DNA of 64,000 bases from assembly GCA_002686945.1 (NCBI GenBank), contig NYYZ01000012.1, forward strand, positions 29,840 to 93,839, written 5' to 3'. This document shows, one piece after another, positions 34,606 through 43,725 of the stretch. The position numbers were made by a program, and so were the translations under genes. The DNA is from Planctomycetota bacterium (lineage in GTDB: Bacteria > Planctomycetota > UBA1135 > GCA-002686595). The first letter of the stretch is position 1. The number at the start of each line of letters is the position of its first letter. The notes beneath the pieces were generated by a model, which did not search any database, was not told where the DNA came from, and worked only from the letters and a program-made list of their open reading frames with translations.

Positions 34606-35685
34606 TTGAAGTTGCAGCTCTACATTTTGCGCCAGTTGGTCCAGGCCCTGGCCTTTGGTGTGGTGGCCATCGTTGTGCTGGCGGTTCCGGGAGTCGCTGT
34701 CAATGCGGTCCACAAGTTGCCCGCCGCGGATGCCGGTCTCCTAATGGCTTATCTGCCCACGGTGCTGCAGACTCTGGCGCCCTATGTATTGCCCCTCTGT
34801 TTTCTCCTGGCGGTGGTGGCGACCTATGGGCGATTGGCGGCAGATCGAGAATGGACTGCGATTCAGATGGCGGGATTTCATCCCGTCAAGCTGCTCCTGC
34901 CGGGGTTCGTTTTGGCACTGGTTCTCTCTGGGGTGACCTGGTGGCTCTTCGCCGAGCGGGTGCCTCATACCAAGTCCAATCAGAGGGCCTTGATTGCTCG
35001 AAGCCTGGAGCGGACTCTTTCGAATCTGCCCCCGGGGCGTACGACAGTAGAGTTTCATGGTTTCTTCTTGCGCGGGGCCTGGCGCGATCCCCGCGATCCG
35101 AATTTCTGGCATGAGGTCTACCTTCGGCGGGCGAATGAGAGCAGCGAAGAGCGCATTGATGTGTTTGCTGAACGGGCTCACATTCGTACTGAGAAGGGTG
35201 CTCTGGTGGTAGACCTGGAGGGGGTGCGTGCCTTGGCTCCCGGTGCAGGGCTGCGCACAGAGCAGGCCTATGTGCGCTATTCGGTTCCATTGGAGGAACT
35301 GATGGACCCGCCGAGAATCGGGGATCGCCCACGACCCCGTTATCGCACGGTGTCCCAGATTCACAAGGACTTGTTGGTGGAGCGGGATACCGAAAAGCGC
35401 CGTGGTATGAGTTTTGAGATCCACAAGCGTGGTAGCCGCTCGGTGGTCTACCTCCTGTTTTTGTTGCTTGGCGCACCTACCGGATTGATTCTGCGCCGCG
35501 GGAATCAGCTTGCAGCTCTTGCGGTGGCTTCGGGCTATGGAATCGGGTACTACGCGCTCTCCATGAGCTTGGGATCGGAGTTGGCAGGGCATACAAGCCT
35601 GCCTGTGGTGCTCGTGGCCTGGGGTCCAACTTGCCTGGGGGTCATGGCATCCCTGCCCCTCTTGTATCGGGGGTTGCGTCGATGA
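34606..35685 (+). CDS. lptF: LPS export permease LptF/LptG family (first copy)
   Basis: 359 residues from a TTG at 34606. LptF and LptG form the inner-membrane permease that extracts LPS and feeds it to the Lpt bridge. Features: N-terminal membrane block QLYILRQLVQALAFGV, three more spans in the first 120 residues with the coupling-helix segment ADREWTAIQMAGFHP, a periplasmic beta-jellyroll region at about 130-245, and three C-terminal spans. It overlaps lptG in an ATGA junction. LptA, LptB and LptC are not in the window. The F/G assignment is by position. Confidence 0.88.
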   Translation: MKLQLYILRQLVQALAFGVVAIVVLAVPGVAVNAVHKLPAADAGLLMAYLPTVLQTLAPYVLPLCFLLAVVATYGRLAADREWTAIQMAGFHPVKLLLPGFVLALVLSGVTWWLFAERVPHTKSNQRALIARSLERTLSNLPPGRTTVEFHGFFLRGAWRDPRDPNFWHEVYLRRANESSEERIDVFAERAHIRTEKGALVVDLEGVRALAPGAGLRTEQAYVRYSVPLEELMDPPRIGDRPRPRYRTVSQIHKDLLVERDTEKRRGMSFEIHKRGSRSVVYLLFLLLGAPTGLILRRGNQLAALAVASGYGIGYYALSMSLGSELAGHTSLPVVLVAWGPTCLGVMASLPLLYRGLRR

Positions 35686-36797
35686 GAGTCCGTTATTTTT
35701 CTCACCTGCGCTTCCTGGGGAGGCTGGATCGCTATGTGGTGGCCCACTTTATCGGCTCCTATGGCACCGCTCTTTTCTTGGTGGTCGGACTCTATCTGGT
35801 ACTCGACATGGCCAACAATGCTGGTCAGTTTCTTTCTTCTGAGGATGGGAAAGGGCCGACCTCGCGAGGGGTGGTCCTGCGTTACTACCTGATGCAGGTC
35901 CCTTTCCTGTTCTTGCAGGTTGCCCCCTTCGTGACCCTCCTGGCGGGGCTGTTCACGGTCAATCGTCTCTTGAAGAAGAACGAAGTGACTGCCGTTCTTG
36001 CGGCTGGTGTGAGTGTCCGCAGGATACTGTTGCCGATCTTCCTGTTGGGTTGTGTTCTTTCAATGGGCATGTTTGTGTTGCGAGAGACCCTGGTGGAGAC
36101 CTTTGCCGATCAGCGTGATCGTTTGCATTGGAAATTGACGGAGGGCGATCAGCCCCGGGTCTACTCCGATGTGGTGGTGCACGACTTGATGGGTAGTCTT
36201 GTCTTCTTGGAGCGCTTCTGGCCAGGCGAGAGCGAAGACAGCGCACCTGAGGCCGAAGGCGTGGTGGCGATCGTGGCCGAAGCGGATGACTATGTGCGGA
36301 TCGATGCAGAGAGTGCCTCCTGGAACGGCGAGGGTTGGGACCTGGTAGCTGGCCAACGACAGGCGCTTGGCAGTACTGCAGCCACGGAAGAGGTGAGCAC
36401 CCTCAGTGATTTTGACATGGATCCTGGGCTGGCCTTGACCTATCGCCGCGCCCGGGCCGAGCCATTGGAATTGTCCTTCGCCGAAGTGGAGCGCTTGATT
36501 CGGCGTGAACCCGATGACACGGCCTTTCGTACCCTCTGGCACTACCACCTGACTTTCCCTCTGGCGAACTTGATCCTGCTTCTGGTAGGTCTGCCCCTGC
36601 TCTTCCACTATGAGCGTGGTCAGGGCTCCGAGCGTCTGATGGTGGGGGGCATCCTGTGCGTCTTCTATTTCGCTGCGGACTTCGTCTTCCGCAACCTGGG
36701 AATCAATGGGGGCCTGTCACCCCTCTTGGCCGCCTGGACCCCGGTGCTGGCTTTTGGGAGTCTGGGACTGGCGCTCTTCGAGGGCCTTCGCTCCTGA
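35682..36797 (+). CDS. lptG: LPS export permease LptF/LptG family (second copy)
   Basis: 371 residues from the ATG at 35682, within the ATGA overlap with lptF; an upstream in-frame start at 35631 is less likely. Conserved features: LDRYVVAHFIGSYGTALFLV as first span, the cytoplasmic coupling segment KKNEVTAVLAAGVSVRRIL, a periplasmic jellyroll at about 130-260, and the C-terminal LTFPLANLILLLVGLPL span. It is the partner of the gene before it. Confidence 0.9.
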   Translation: MRVRYFSHLRFLGRLDRYVVAHFIGSYGTALFLVVGLYLVLDMANNAGQFLSSEDGKGPTSRGVVLRYYLMQVPFLFLQVAPFVTLLAGLFTVNRLLKKNEVTAVLAAGVSVRRILLPIFLLGCVLSMGMFVLRETLVETFADQRDRLHWKLTEGDQPRVYSDVVVHDLMGSLVFLERFWPGESEDSAPEAEGVVAIVAEADDYVRIDAESASWNGEGWDLVAGQRQALGSTAATEEVSTLSDFDMDPGLALTYRRARAEPLELSFAEVERLIRREPDDTAFRTLWHYHLTFPLANLILLLVGLPLLFHYERGQGSERLMVGGILCVFYFAADFVFRNLGINGGLSPLLAAWTPVLAFGSLGLALFEGLRS

Positions 36798-36927
36798 ATC
36801 GGCTTCGGGGTCCGCTCTTGTGGCCTGCTGGGGCCGAGATTCAAGATTGCTGCTTGCTGTTGGCCCTCGTCATGGCTTCCATGGGGTTCCGGGAAGATCC
36901 CCAGGGTCCATTCGTCTCCCACTCACC

Positions 36928-38163
36928 ATGAAGGCCACTCTCCTCCTACTCGCCATTTTTGTCGGCTGTCAAGCTCCCACAGCCCCCGCTAAGACCCAGT
37001 CCGTCGGGTGGCTAGTTGATCATGGGCTCTACGACGAGGCGCTTCGCACCGCTTCTGCTGATCTGGAGGCCGACCCGGGTAGTGCCGAGGCCAGTTTTCA
37101 GCACCGCAGAGCCACGATTGCCTGGTATCTCGATCAGGCGCGCAGAATGACTTTTGCGGGTGACGATGAAGATGCTCTTGAGATGGTGAAACTGGCGCTT
37201 GAACTCGAGCCAGACAACCATGTGGTCAAGAGTTGGGAGCTCAAGGCCCTGCGCAAGCTAGGTACCACGTATTTGAATGCGGCACAGGAACTGCACTCGG
37301 CCGATAAGTTGAGAGAGGCTCGTGAGGCCTACATCAAGGCGCTTGGCTATCGCGCAGATCTTGTAGAGGCCGAGGCAGGTTTGATTCAAGTGCAACGACA
37401 GATCGCCTGGCGCGAGCATCTTGGCGAGGATTACTACGACAAGGGTGTGCGGGCTATCAGTGACTGGCAGCTTGATTTGGCACAAAGCCGGTTCCGTGCA
37501 TCTGGCAAGTACCGTCCGAATGACCCTCGTCCCACTCAGCGGGTGACTGAAGTGGAACGGGAGATTGCCAATCGCCATACGCGTATCGCCCTGCAATTGG
37601 AAGAGGCTGGGCACCATGCCGCCGCGCGCAACGATTTTCGCGTGGCCCTTTTGTTGGACCCTGGAAATGAAGTTGCTCAAGGGGGCCTTGCTCGGGCGCG
37701 AATCGAGGCCGAGGCCGACGAGTTCCTACTGAAAGGAAAGATGGCCATCCTGCGATCCGAGTTCAGCGAAGCTCGGAAGATCCTGCTTGAAGGCCAAAAA
37801 ATCAGCGTGGCGCGTCCCGGGATGTTTGATGAAGCGCTTGCTGAAATAAAAGTGGCGCAAATCAAGGTGGCCTACCAAAAGGCAATCGACCTTGAGCATG
37901 ACTTCCGCTATGAGGCGGCGATTGCCAAGTTCAGCCAGATCCTGGCAGTTGAGGACTACTACGAGGACTGTCGCGCCCGCATGGCTACCCTTGAGGATTA
38001 TGTTCGCGATGCAGCAGCGCTTTATGAGCAGGCCATGGCGGCCGATGAGGAGTCCGATGCCTTGCAGTTGCTGCGTCAGATCGAGCTTTTCTGGCCCGAG
38101 TACAAGGATATCCGCGAGCGCATTCAGGTGCTTGAGGATGCGTCCGCTGATTCTGACGCCTGA
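36928..38163 (+). CDS. TPR lipoprotein
   Basis: 411 residues from the ATG at 36928, chosen because it opens a lipoprotein signal with lipobox FVGC (MKATLLLLAIFVGCQAP); the frame extends further upstream without a signal. The mature part is a chain of TPR-type helical pairs, for example LVDHGLYDEALRTASADLEADPG, EALEMVKLALELEPDN-like and SDWQLDLAQSRFRASGKYRPND. Such lipoproteins act as scaffolds in the envelope. It lies 130 bases after lptG on the same strand and its end overlaps the convergent gene at 38124 by 40 bases. Confidence 0.75.
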   Translation: MKATLLLLAIFVGCQAPTAPAKTQSVGWLVDHGLYDEALRTASADLEADPGSAEASFQHRRATIAWYLDQARRMTFAGDDEDALEMVKLALELEPDNHVVKSWELKALRKLGTTYLNAAQELHSADKLREAREAYIKALGYRADLVEAEAGLIQVQRQIAWREHLGEDYYDKGVRAISDWQLDLAQSRFRASGKYRPNDPRPTQRVTEVEREIANRHTRIALQLEEAGHHAAARNDFRVALLLDPGNEVAQGGLARARIEAEADEFLLKGKMAILRSEFSEARKILLEGQKISVARPGMFDEALAEIKVAQIKVAYQKAIDLEHDFRYEAAIAKFSQILAVEDYYEDCRARMATLEDYVRDAAALYEQAMAADEESDALQLLRQIELFWPEYKDIRERIQVLEDASADSDA

Positions 38164-38867
38164 CGCTTGGATTCCGAGCGCGCCAGCCACCAGACGACCA
38201 GGCCTGCCAGGCTGATTTCGATGAACGGGTGGATGGACGCGTCTGACAGTTTGCCGTCGCCCATGATGAATATCAGGTAGGCGTAGGGCAGCCAGGCTCC
38301 GATGGCCACAGCCAAGGCTTCCTGCGCTAAACCCTCTGGCGTTGTTCGCTCTTGTTCAAGCAACTCGTCTCCGATAGATGGGACTTCTGCATCGATCTGA
38401 TCGAGGGCGTTGGCGGCCCTGTCTACGATCAACTGGGTCCTGCGCAGGGCGCGGTACTCAACAGGCAGGGCCCACATGTTGAGCAACACAGCCAGACAGG
38501 CAGCGATCCAGTGGGTTGCGGCCGGAAGTCCTAGTACGGGAGCGCCAAAGGCAAGGACCGCCGCGCCCGCGATGGAGAGGCTGCCAAAGATCGCCGCGGG
38601 GTAGGCGCTTGCGCAGGAAAAGAACAGGTTGAGTTCGTCGAGGAAGTCTTGGGGCAGGTCCCGGCACCGGATGGCCTCGCGGAGGATGCGACCAGTGACC
38701 ACCATGAACAGGATCAACAGGGTATGGGCGCCTACGGTCAAGATAGCCGCAGGCAGGGCGACCTTGAAATGCAGGCTCAATGAATTGCCGAAACCAAGGC
38801 CCGCGGAGACGAGCAAGGCCAGTATGGAGGCAATGCTGCCGGACAAGAAATAGGTGGACATTCTCAT
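38124..38867 (-). CDS. hypothetical membrane protein (Yip1-like region possible)
   Basis: 247 residues with about five membrane segments (near 9-27, 36-58, 88-105, 110-132 and 185-205, plus one near the end). Pattern and size recall Yip1/DUF1282-type membrane proteins, but I cannot confirm this. The C-terminus is polar (SESKRQASESADASSST). It begins 10 bases after the stop of the heptosyltransferase-like gene and is likely co-transcribed with it. Its end overlaps the end of the convergent TPR lipoprotein gene. Confidence 0.55.
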   Translation of the reverse strand: MRMSTYFLSGSIASILALLVSAGLGFGNSLSLHFKVALPAAILTVGAHTLLILFMVVTGRILREAIRCRDLPQDFLDELNLFFSCASAYPAAIFGSLSIAGAAVLAFGAPVLGLPAATHWIAACLAVLLNMWALPVEYRALRRTQLIVDRAANALDQIDAEVPSIGDELLEQERTTPEGLAQEALAVAIGAWLPYAYLIFIMGDGKLSDASIHPFIEISLAGLVVWWLARSESKRQASESADASSST

Positions 38868-38877
38868 GGGTTCATAC

Positions 38878-39903
38878 TCAAGGGCACAGCACTGACTTGA
38901 GCAGCGTTCGAGCGAGTTGTTCGCCCCTCAGGTCCGAGATATTACCGCTTGGGGAGCGGTGCGCGGTGTGGATCGTGTCAGGGGATGAGACCAAAGGCCA
39001 GGGGCCGGTGGCTTCGGGATCCGTTGGTCCGGTCCACATGTCTACGCCCATGTTCATGGCTGCCGCCAGGTGCGTGGGACCCGAGTCTCCGGCGACGAGG
39101 CGGATGTGCTGTTTGGCGGCTGCGGAAAAGAGGGCTGTGATCAGGGTCAGCCCTCGTTGACCAATCCAGTGTTGTACTGCCGGGTTGTACTGCAGGCGCT
39201 GGGAGAGGGTCTTGCCACTGGCCTCTTCCTCTGGACCGCTAAGCAGCAGTACATCCTCGCCCCCTTGCACCAGGCCTTGCACCAGTTTCTCGATCTCGTC
39301 CACCGGCAGACTGCGCGGATCTCCCGGGCAGCCGGGGTGTACCATGCGCCTGGGGCGGCCGCGGTCCGGGAGACGGGCGGCGAGTTCTTTCTCGCCCCGT
39401 TGTTCAGCTGCGGGGGTGATAGGCAGATGAAAGGGGGCAGGTTGATCCATGGCGAGCACAACCTGTACGAGTTTCTGCACCCGCTGGATGCTGTGGGGAC
39501 CCTCGGCTGGCCTTGCTTGTTCGGTCAGGGCTCGGGCTCCGAGGGGTTCGCGCCAGTCTCCACGGTGAAAGCCCAATCGGCGGGGGGCGCCGGAGAGTCG
39601 CGTGACCATGGCGCTCTTCAGGTTGCCCTGGGAGTCGATGGCCCAGTCTGGTTGCCAGTTCCGCAGGGACCGGCGTAGGTGGAACCAGGCAGGGAGACCT
39701 TTCGTTCGTTCAAAAAGGAACACCTCCTCCAGCCCCGGCAGGTCCTGCACCAGGTCTTGGAATGGCGGCTGGATGGCCCACCCAAGTTGGGCGTCGGGGT
39801 GTGCCGTCCGCAGGGCGTGGTAGAGAGGCAGCGCATGGCACACATCCCCCAGGTGCGACAGGCGCACAATCAGGATTCGGCGGGGAGAGGAAAGGGAGCC
39901 CAT
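38878..39903 (-). CDS. glycosyltransferase family 9 (heptosyltransferase-like)
   Basis: 341 residues, the family's usual length. ADP-heptose:LPS heptosyltransferases add heptose to the LPS inner core on the cytoplasmic face. Signatures: RRILIVRLSHLGDVCHALPL at the N-terminus, WAIDSQGNLKSAMVTRLSGA, RLGFHRGDWRE, and the nucleotide-sugar site VAGDSGPTHLAAAMN. Closest in pattern to WaaC/WaaF. Together with the two LPS-kinase-like genes, lpxL-like and lptFG it indicates a working LPS pathway. Confidence 0.88.
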   Translation of the reverse strand: MGSLSSPRRILIVRLSHLGDVCHALPLYHALRTAHPDAQLGWAIQPPFQDLVQDLPGLEEVFLFERTKGLPAWFHLRRSLRNWQPDWAIDSQGNLKSAMVTRLSGAPRRLGFHRGDWREPLGARALTEQARPAEGPHSIQRVQKLVQVVLAMDQPAPFHLPITPAAEQRGEKELAARLPDRGRPRRMVHPGCPGDPRSLPVDEIEKLVQGLVQGGEDVLLLSGPEEEASGKTLSQRLQYNPAVQHWIGQRGLTLITALFSAAAKQHIRLVAGDSGPTHLAAAMNMGVDMWTGPTDPEATGPWPLVSSPDTIHTAHRSPSGNISDLRGEQLARTLLKSVLCP

Positions 39904-40002
39904 TGGGTTCGTCCCGAGGATTCAGGAGGGCCAGAGGATAAGCTGGGCTGGCCCCACAGGACCTTGAGTCCTCGGGCGATTGTCCTCAACCTGACCTCTT
40001 TC

Positions 40003-41901
40003 GTGTTTCGTCGCATCTCCACCAAGTGGACTCTGGCCGTGCTGGTCGCGGTCGCAGTGCCATTCATCGGCTTTTCCACTTGGGTGGACCGCGAGGTATC
40101 TCAGCGTCTGGCTGACGATTCAGTGCGTTTTCATCTGCTGTCCACCGCCACGGACCTTGCGGATCAGCTCGACACGGAGATTCGCGAGCGCTGGCAGGAC
40201 CTTGAGTATCTTGCGGGAATTCCTTTGGTTAGTTGGTATGCGGCAGGGGATGCGGAGGATCGTGGTAGTTGGGAGGCCACTGTGCAGGACCTTTTCGACC
40301 GCTTGGTGCGTCTTTCCGGTGCTCACAGCATCGTTACTGCTGTCGATGCCAATGGAGAGATCTTGATCGCCAATCGGTTCGGGTCACACGGCGCTCCACA
40401 CGACTCTCTTTCCCTGGACGGGGGTATCTCAGATCAACCCTGGTTCGAAGAACTGATGCGCGAAGGGCGGGCAGCGCTTGGTTTTGGAACACTGCAGGAT
40501 CTGCTTGGCGTGGAATCAGATGAGCGCCCCTATGTGGGCCTGGCCGTGCGGCTGGAGGGTCCCGGTGAAGACCTGCCTGCTGGAGCAGTGATAGGCTTGA
40601 TGCATACCGATCGATTGCAGGGTTGGGTTGAGGACTTTGGTGTGCGTCGGCTGGGCAGTGATGGTGGCCAGACTACGGAGGACTTGTACTCTTCTTCTTA
40701 TGCCTGGATTTGGGGATCCGATGCAGACACGATTGTGGCCCACCCTACGCGCCGTCTCGTTGGACAAAAGGTCAGCGAGTTGGAATCAGGGTCGTTGATT
40801 CCCCTGGTGGAAGCTGCCCGCCGCGGGCCCTGGGGCATGTATCCGGACTATGTCTTTCGAGGAGTGCAGAAGAAGGCAGCATTCAAGCATCTGACATCTG
40901 TCGACGGTGGTGGTTTGGGTTGGGTGGTTGGCGTTGGCGTGGACTATGGAGACATCTACGCGCCGGTGGCCGCGGTTTCGGAGACCCTGTTGCTGGCAAC
41001 TTTGGTAGGTCTCTTTCTTGCGGCCGTACTTTCTTTCATGGTGGCTCGGCGCACCCTGCAGCCGATTCTGGAGTTGGAGCGTCACACCAGGCGCATTGCA
41101 GGGGGGGAATTGGAAGCCCGCTTGGAGTCCAAGCGGCAGGATGAACTGGGGGATCTGGCACGCTCCTTCGACCGCATGACTGAGGACCTGTCACGCAGCC
41201 GTTCACGGCTTGTGCGCGCAGAAAAAGACGCTGCCTGGCGCGAAATGGCTCGCCAAGTGGCCCACGAGATCAAGAATCCCCTGACTCCGATTTCCCTTTC
41301 GATCAGCTTGCTGAGACGGGCTCGGGCTGAGGGCAGTCCCGAGGCGGATTCAATTCAGGAGCGCACCTTGGACATGATCGAGCGACAGGTCGCGGCAATG
41401 CGTGAGATCGCCAGCGACTTTCACGCCTTTGCTGGGCATCACATCGAGCCTGAGCCAGTGGAAGTTGGCGAGCTCTTGGATGAGGTCCTGGAACTGACCC
41501 ATGCCTGGGCCAGAGAGCTTGATGTGGAAGTGGTTCGAGAGGGAGAAGGTGGTTGCGTGTTGGCGGACGGGGGTGAGTTGAGGCGAGCCTTGCTCAACTT
41601 GGTTTCCAACGCACTAGAAGCAATGGATGGGATGGATGAGCGCAAGCGTCTGATCGTGCGCGTAGGCATCGCGGGGGAGCGTGTGGAAGTCCTGCTGAGT
41701 GACACGGGTCCAGGTCTGGACACGGAGCAAGAGGCGCACCTCTTTGATCCTTACTTCACCACGCGCTCAAGTGGTACTGGTCTTGGGTTGGCGATTGTGC
41801 GCCGAATTGTGGGAGATCTGGGAGGTACAGTGACTCTCACCAACGGGCCCGAAGGCAAAGGCGCTATAGCGCGCGTTGAGATGCCTCGGCACCGGCGCTG
41901 A
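40003..41901 (+). CDS. NtrY-like sensor histidine kinase
   Basis: 632 residues from a GTG at 40003 (FRRISTKWTLAV follows); a TTG at 39964 is also in frame, and the open frame further upstream overlaps divergent genes. Order: membrane span at about 9-27, an extracytoplasmic sensor region of about 300 residues with dCache-like features, a second span at about 328-350, HAMP at 350-405, then the dimerisation helix with phospho-accepting His421 in VAHEIKNPLTPISL. The ATPase has the N-box NLVSNALEAMDGM, G1 DTGPGLD and G2 GTGLGLAI. The kinase core is of the NtrY type. No response regulator gene is adjacent; signal unknown. Confidence 0.92.
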   Translation: MFRRISTKWTLAVLVAVAVPFIGFSTWVDREVSQRLADDSVRFHLLSTATDLADQLDTEIRERWQDLEYLAGIPLVSWYAAGDAEDRGSWEATVQDLFDRLVRLSGAHSIVTAVDANGEILIANRFGSHGAPHDSLSLDGGISDQPWFEELMREGRAALGFGTLQDLLGVESDERPYVGLAVRLEGPGEDLPAGAVIGLMHTDRLQGWVEDFGVRRLGSDGGQTTEDLYSSSYAWIWGSDADTIVAHPTRRLVGQKVSELESGSLIPLVEAARRGPWGMYPDYVFRGVQKKAAFKHLTSVDGGGLGWVVGVGVDYGDIYAPVAAVSETLLLATLVGLFLAAVLSFMVARRTLQPILELERHTRRIAGGELEARLESKRQDELGDLARSFDRMTEDLSRSRSRLVRAEKDAAWREMARQVAHEIKNPLTPISLSISLLRRARAEGSPEADSIQERTLDMIERQVAAMREIASDFHAFAGHHIEPEPVEVGELLDEVLELTHAWARELDVEVVREGEGGCVLADGGELRRALLNLVSNALEAMDGMDERKRLIVRVGIAGERVEVLLSDTGPGLDTEQEAHLFDPYFTTRSSGTGLGLAIVRRIVGDLGGTVTLTNGPEGKGAIARVEMPRHRR

Positions 41902-41943
41902 GACAGTGTGATCTTCACCCCATGCGGGGCAGGGGTCAACGGA

Positions 41944-42333
41944 TCAGGACCCAAGCAACGGAGTGCCGGTTGCTTTTTCCTTACGCAGTTGATCGCCAGA
42001 GAAACCCCAGGTGCCGGTCAGCACGGTCTTGCGCAAGCCGACGATGTCGAGCAGCCAGTCCCACCAACCAAGGTAGGGGGTAGTTCTCACGTTGGTGACT
42101 TGCAGGTTGGAGAGCCCCGCGTCAAATACATTGTCACGTGCGATCTGGATGGACTCCTTGGGAAAGTCCCAGGCAAAGATCGTGAAAGCCCAGGCTTCGG
42201 AGTGGAAGGTGCCGGAGGTTTCGGTCTCGCGCTCAAATGAGATTGTGGCGCAGGCAGAGAGCATTCCAGCCAAGACAAGACTGGGGAGCAGGCGCTGGAG
42301 ACTGGGACCCCTCGGAAGCGATTGACTGACCAT
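41944..42333 (-). CDS. small lipoprotein, TRL-like pattern
   Basis: 129 residues from the Met at 42333, which opens a lipoprotein signal with lipobox LSAC (LVLAGMLSACATISFE). The mature part has FTIFAWDFPKESIQIARDN, LQVTNVRTTPYLGWWDWLLD and a final VLTGTW strand, recalling the small TRL-domain lipoproteins (a short fold of a hydrophobic start, helix, then two strands). I cannot confirm the family. It is divergent from the galactokinase-like gene at 42506 and convergent with the kinase gene. Confidence 0.6.
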   Translation of the reverse strand: MVSQSLPRGPSLQRLLPSLVLAGMLSACATISFERETETSGTFHSEAWAFTIFAWDFPKESIQIARDNVFDAGLSNLQVTNVRTTPYLGWWDWLLDIVGLRKTVLTGTWGFSGDQLRKEKATGTPLLGS

Positions 42334-42505
42334 GACAGGCACTCTATCGTCCTGGAAGGTCTGAAACCGCAGCGCTGTGTTGAAGATCTCCCCTTCCTTT
42401 GGGCAATCTGTGTCCCGGAAAGGGGATCGGTGGTGTTGGGGCCCTTCAGGAGTCCCCACACGGCCTTGGCTCTTGAGTCCACAGGCGCACCGAAGAATCA
42501 ACCAC

Positions 42506-43702
42506 ATGTCCTCCGCCTCTCTCGACCCAGTTGTTCACAGGCGTCACATGGCCCAGATGGACCGTCACCTGGGGTCGTCCAGTGCTCCGGTGCGTCTTTT
42601 CTTTGCCCCCGGACGGGTCAACCTGTTCGGTGCGCACTTGGACTACAACGGGGGTCCGGTGATGCCCACGGCGATTCACCGGGGCACCTTGATTGGCGTG
42701 CGGTTGCGGGCAGATGGGAGGATTCGAATGGCCTCTACGCTGGGTGGTGAGACCCTCGATGCGGACTTGGATACTCTGCCCCAAGTCGCAAGCGGTGCCT
42801 GGTTCGACTATCCCTTGGGGGTCTTGATCCAATTGCTCGGCAAGCGTCCCCAGACCATGGCAGGTCTTGATCTGTTTTTTGGCGGGGACCTGCCCATTGG
42901 GGCGGGCTTGTCTTCCTCCGCTTCGATTTGCGTGGGCACGGCTCTGGCTCTTGATCGTTGCTGGGAACTCGGTGTGGGATGTGAGGGTTGGGTCAACGCG
43001 GCCTTGCAAGGCGAGCGAGGCTTTGTGGGCGTTCAGTGCGGCATCATGGATCCCTATGCAGTGGGCTACGCCAAGCCTGGGCACCTTTTGTGGCTGGATT
43101 GCAAGGACGGCAGCTTCAGCTACTTGCCCTTGGATCCGAAGGAGGTCTCCATCGTCGTGATGGACTCTGGCGTCAAGCGTGAGTTGGCTGCGGGTGCTTT
43201 CAATCAGCGTGTGCAGGAGTGCAAAGCCGCCGCAGAATTTCTGCTCCCATTGACCTCTGGCGCTGATTGCCTGCGGGATGTGAAGGCAGATGTGTTGGCC
43301 GAGCATGGATCAAAGATGGACCCGGTCTTGCAGCGGCGCACCCGGCATGTGATCAATGAAGTGCAGCGCACTTTTCAGGCGCGGGATTTCCTGGCTCAGG
43401 GGGACATCGTTGCAGCGGGTGACCTGATGGTGCAGTCCCACGAATCCCTGCGGCGTGACTTTGAAGTCTCAGTGCCGGAACTGGATCTTCTGGTGGATGC
43501 AGTCGCGGCAGGGGAGGAAAGCTTCGGCGGAAGGCTGACTGGGGCCGGCTTTGGAGGTTGCGTGGTGGCCCTGGTCCGGAGGGGCCAAGAAGAAGCCCTG
43601 CGCGAGAGGGCGCAGGGCTGGTTCGTTGAGCGTTTTGGCCGTGATCCTGGTTTTGCGGTTTTCCTGGGGGACGAAGGCCCCCGGGAATTGAGCCTGTCCT
43701 AG
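42506..43702 (+). CDS. galactokinase-like GHMP kinase
   Basis: 398 residues from the ATG at 42506. Overall match to galactokinase (galactose to galactose-1-phosphate with ATP): the N-terminal substrate motif APGRVNLFGAHLDYNGG, the ATP motif PIGAGLSSSAS, CGIMDP with the catalytic Asp, and GAGFGGCVV near the end. Two signature changes stand out: the usual Gly-Glu-His of the first motif reads Gly-Ala-His, removing the Glu that contacts the sugar, and GIMDQ reads GIMDP. The substrate may therefore be a sugar other than galactose. Transcribed alone; convergent with the Ser-rich protein gene. Confidence 0.82.
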   Translation: MSSASLDPVVHRRHMAQMDRHLGSSSAPVRLFFAPGRVNLFGAHLDYNGGPVMPTAIHRGTLIGVRLRADGRIRMASTLGGETLDADLDTLPQVASGAWFDYPLGVLIQLLGKRPQTMAGLDLFFGGDLPIGAGLSSSASICVGTALALDRCWELGVGCEGWVNAALQGERGFVGVQCGIMDPYAVGYAKPGHLLWLDCKDGSFSYLPLDPKEVSIVVMDSGVKRELAAGAFNQRVQECKAAAEFLLPLTSGADCLRDVKADVLAEHGSKMDPVLQRRTRHVINEVQRTFQARDFLAQGDIVAAGDLMVQSHESLRRDFEVSVPELDLLVDAVAAGEESFGGRLTGAGFGGCVVALVRRGQEEALRERAQGWFVERFGRDPGFAVFLGDEGPRELSLS

Positions 43703-43725
43703 TTCTCTTTCCCTTGCAGGACAGG
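43693..43725. terminator. hairpin at a convergent gene junction
   Basis: Inverted repeat cctgtcct/aggacagg (43693-43700 with 43718-43725) with a 17-base, T/C-rich loop spans the stop codons of two convergent genes (the galactokinase-like gene and the Ser/Trp-rich protein gene, whose frames overlap by 4 bases). It could act as a shared terminator, but there is no clear T run on either side. Confidence 0.35.

Noticed and set aside
39679-40002. N-terminal extension of the sensor kinase frame
   Set aside because: The extra residues are antisense to the heptosyltransferase-like gene and have no membrane or domain features; the span starts right after GTG 40003.
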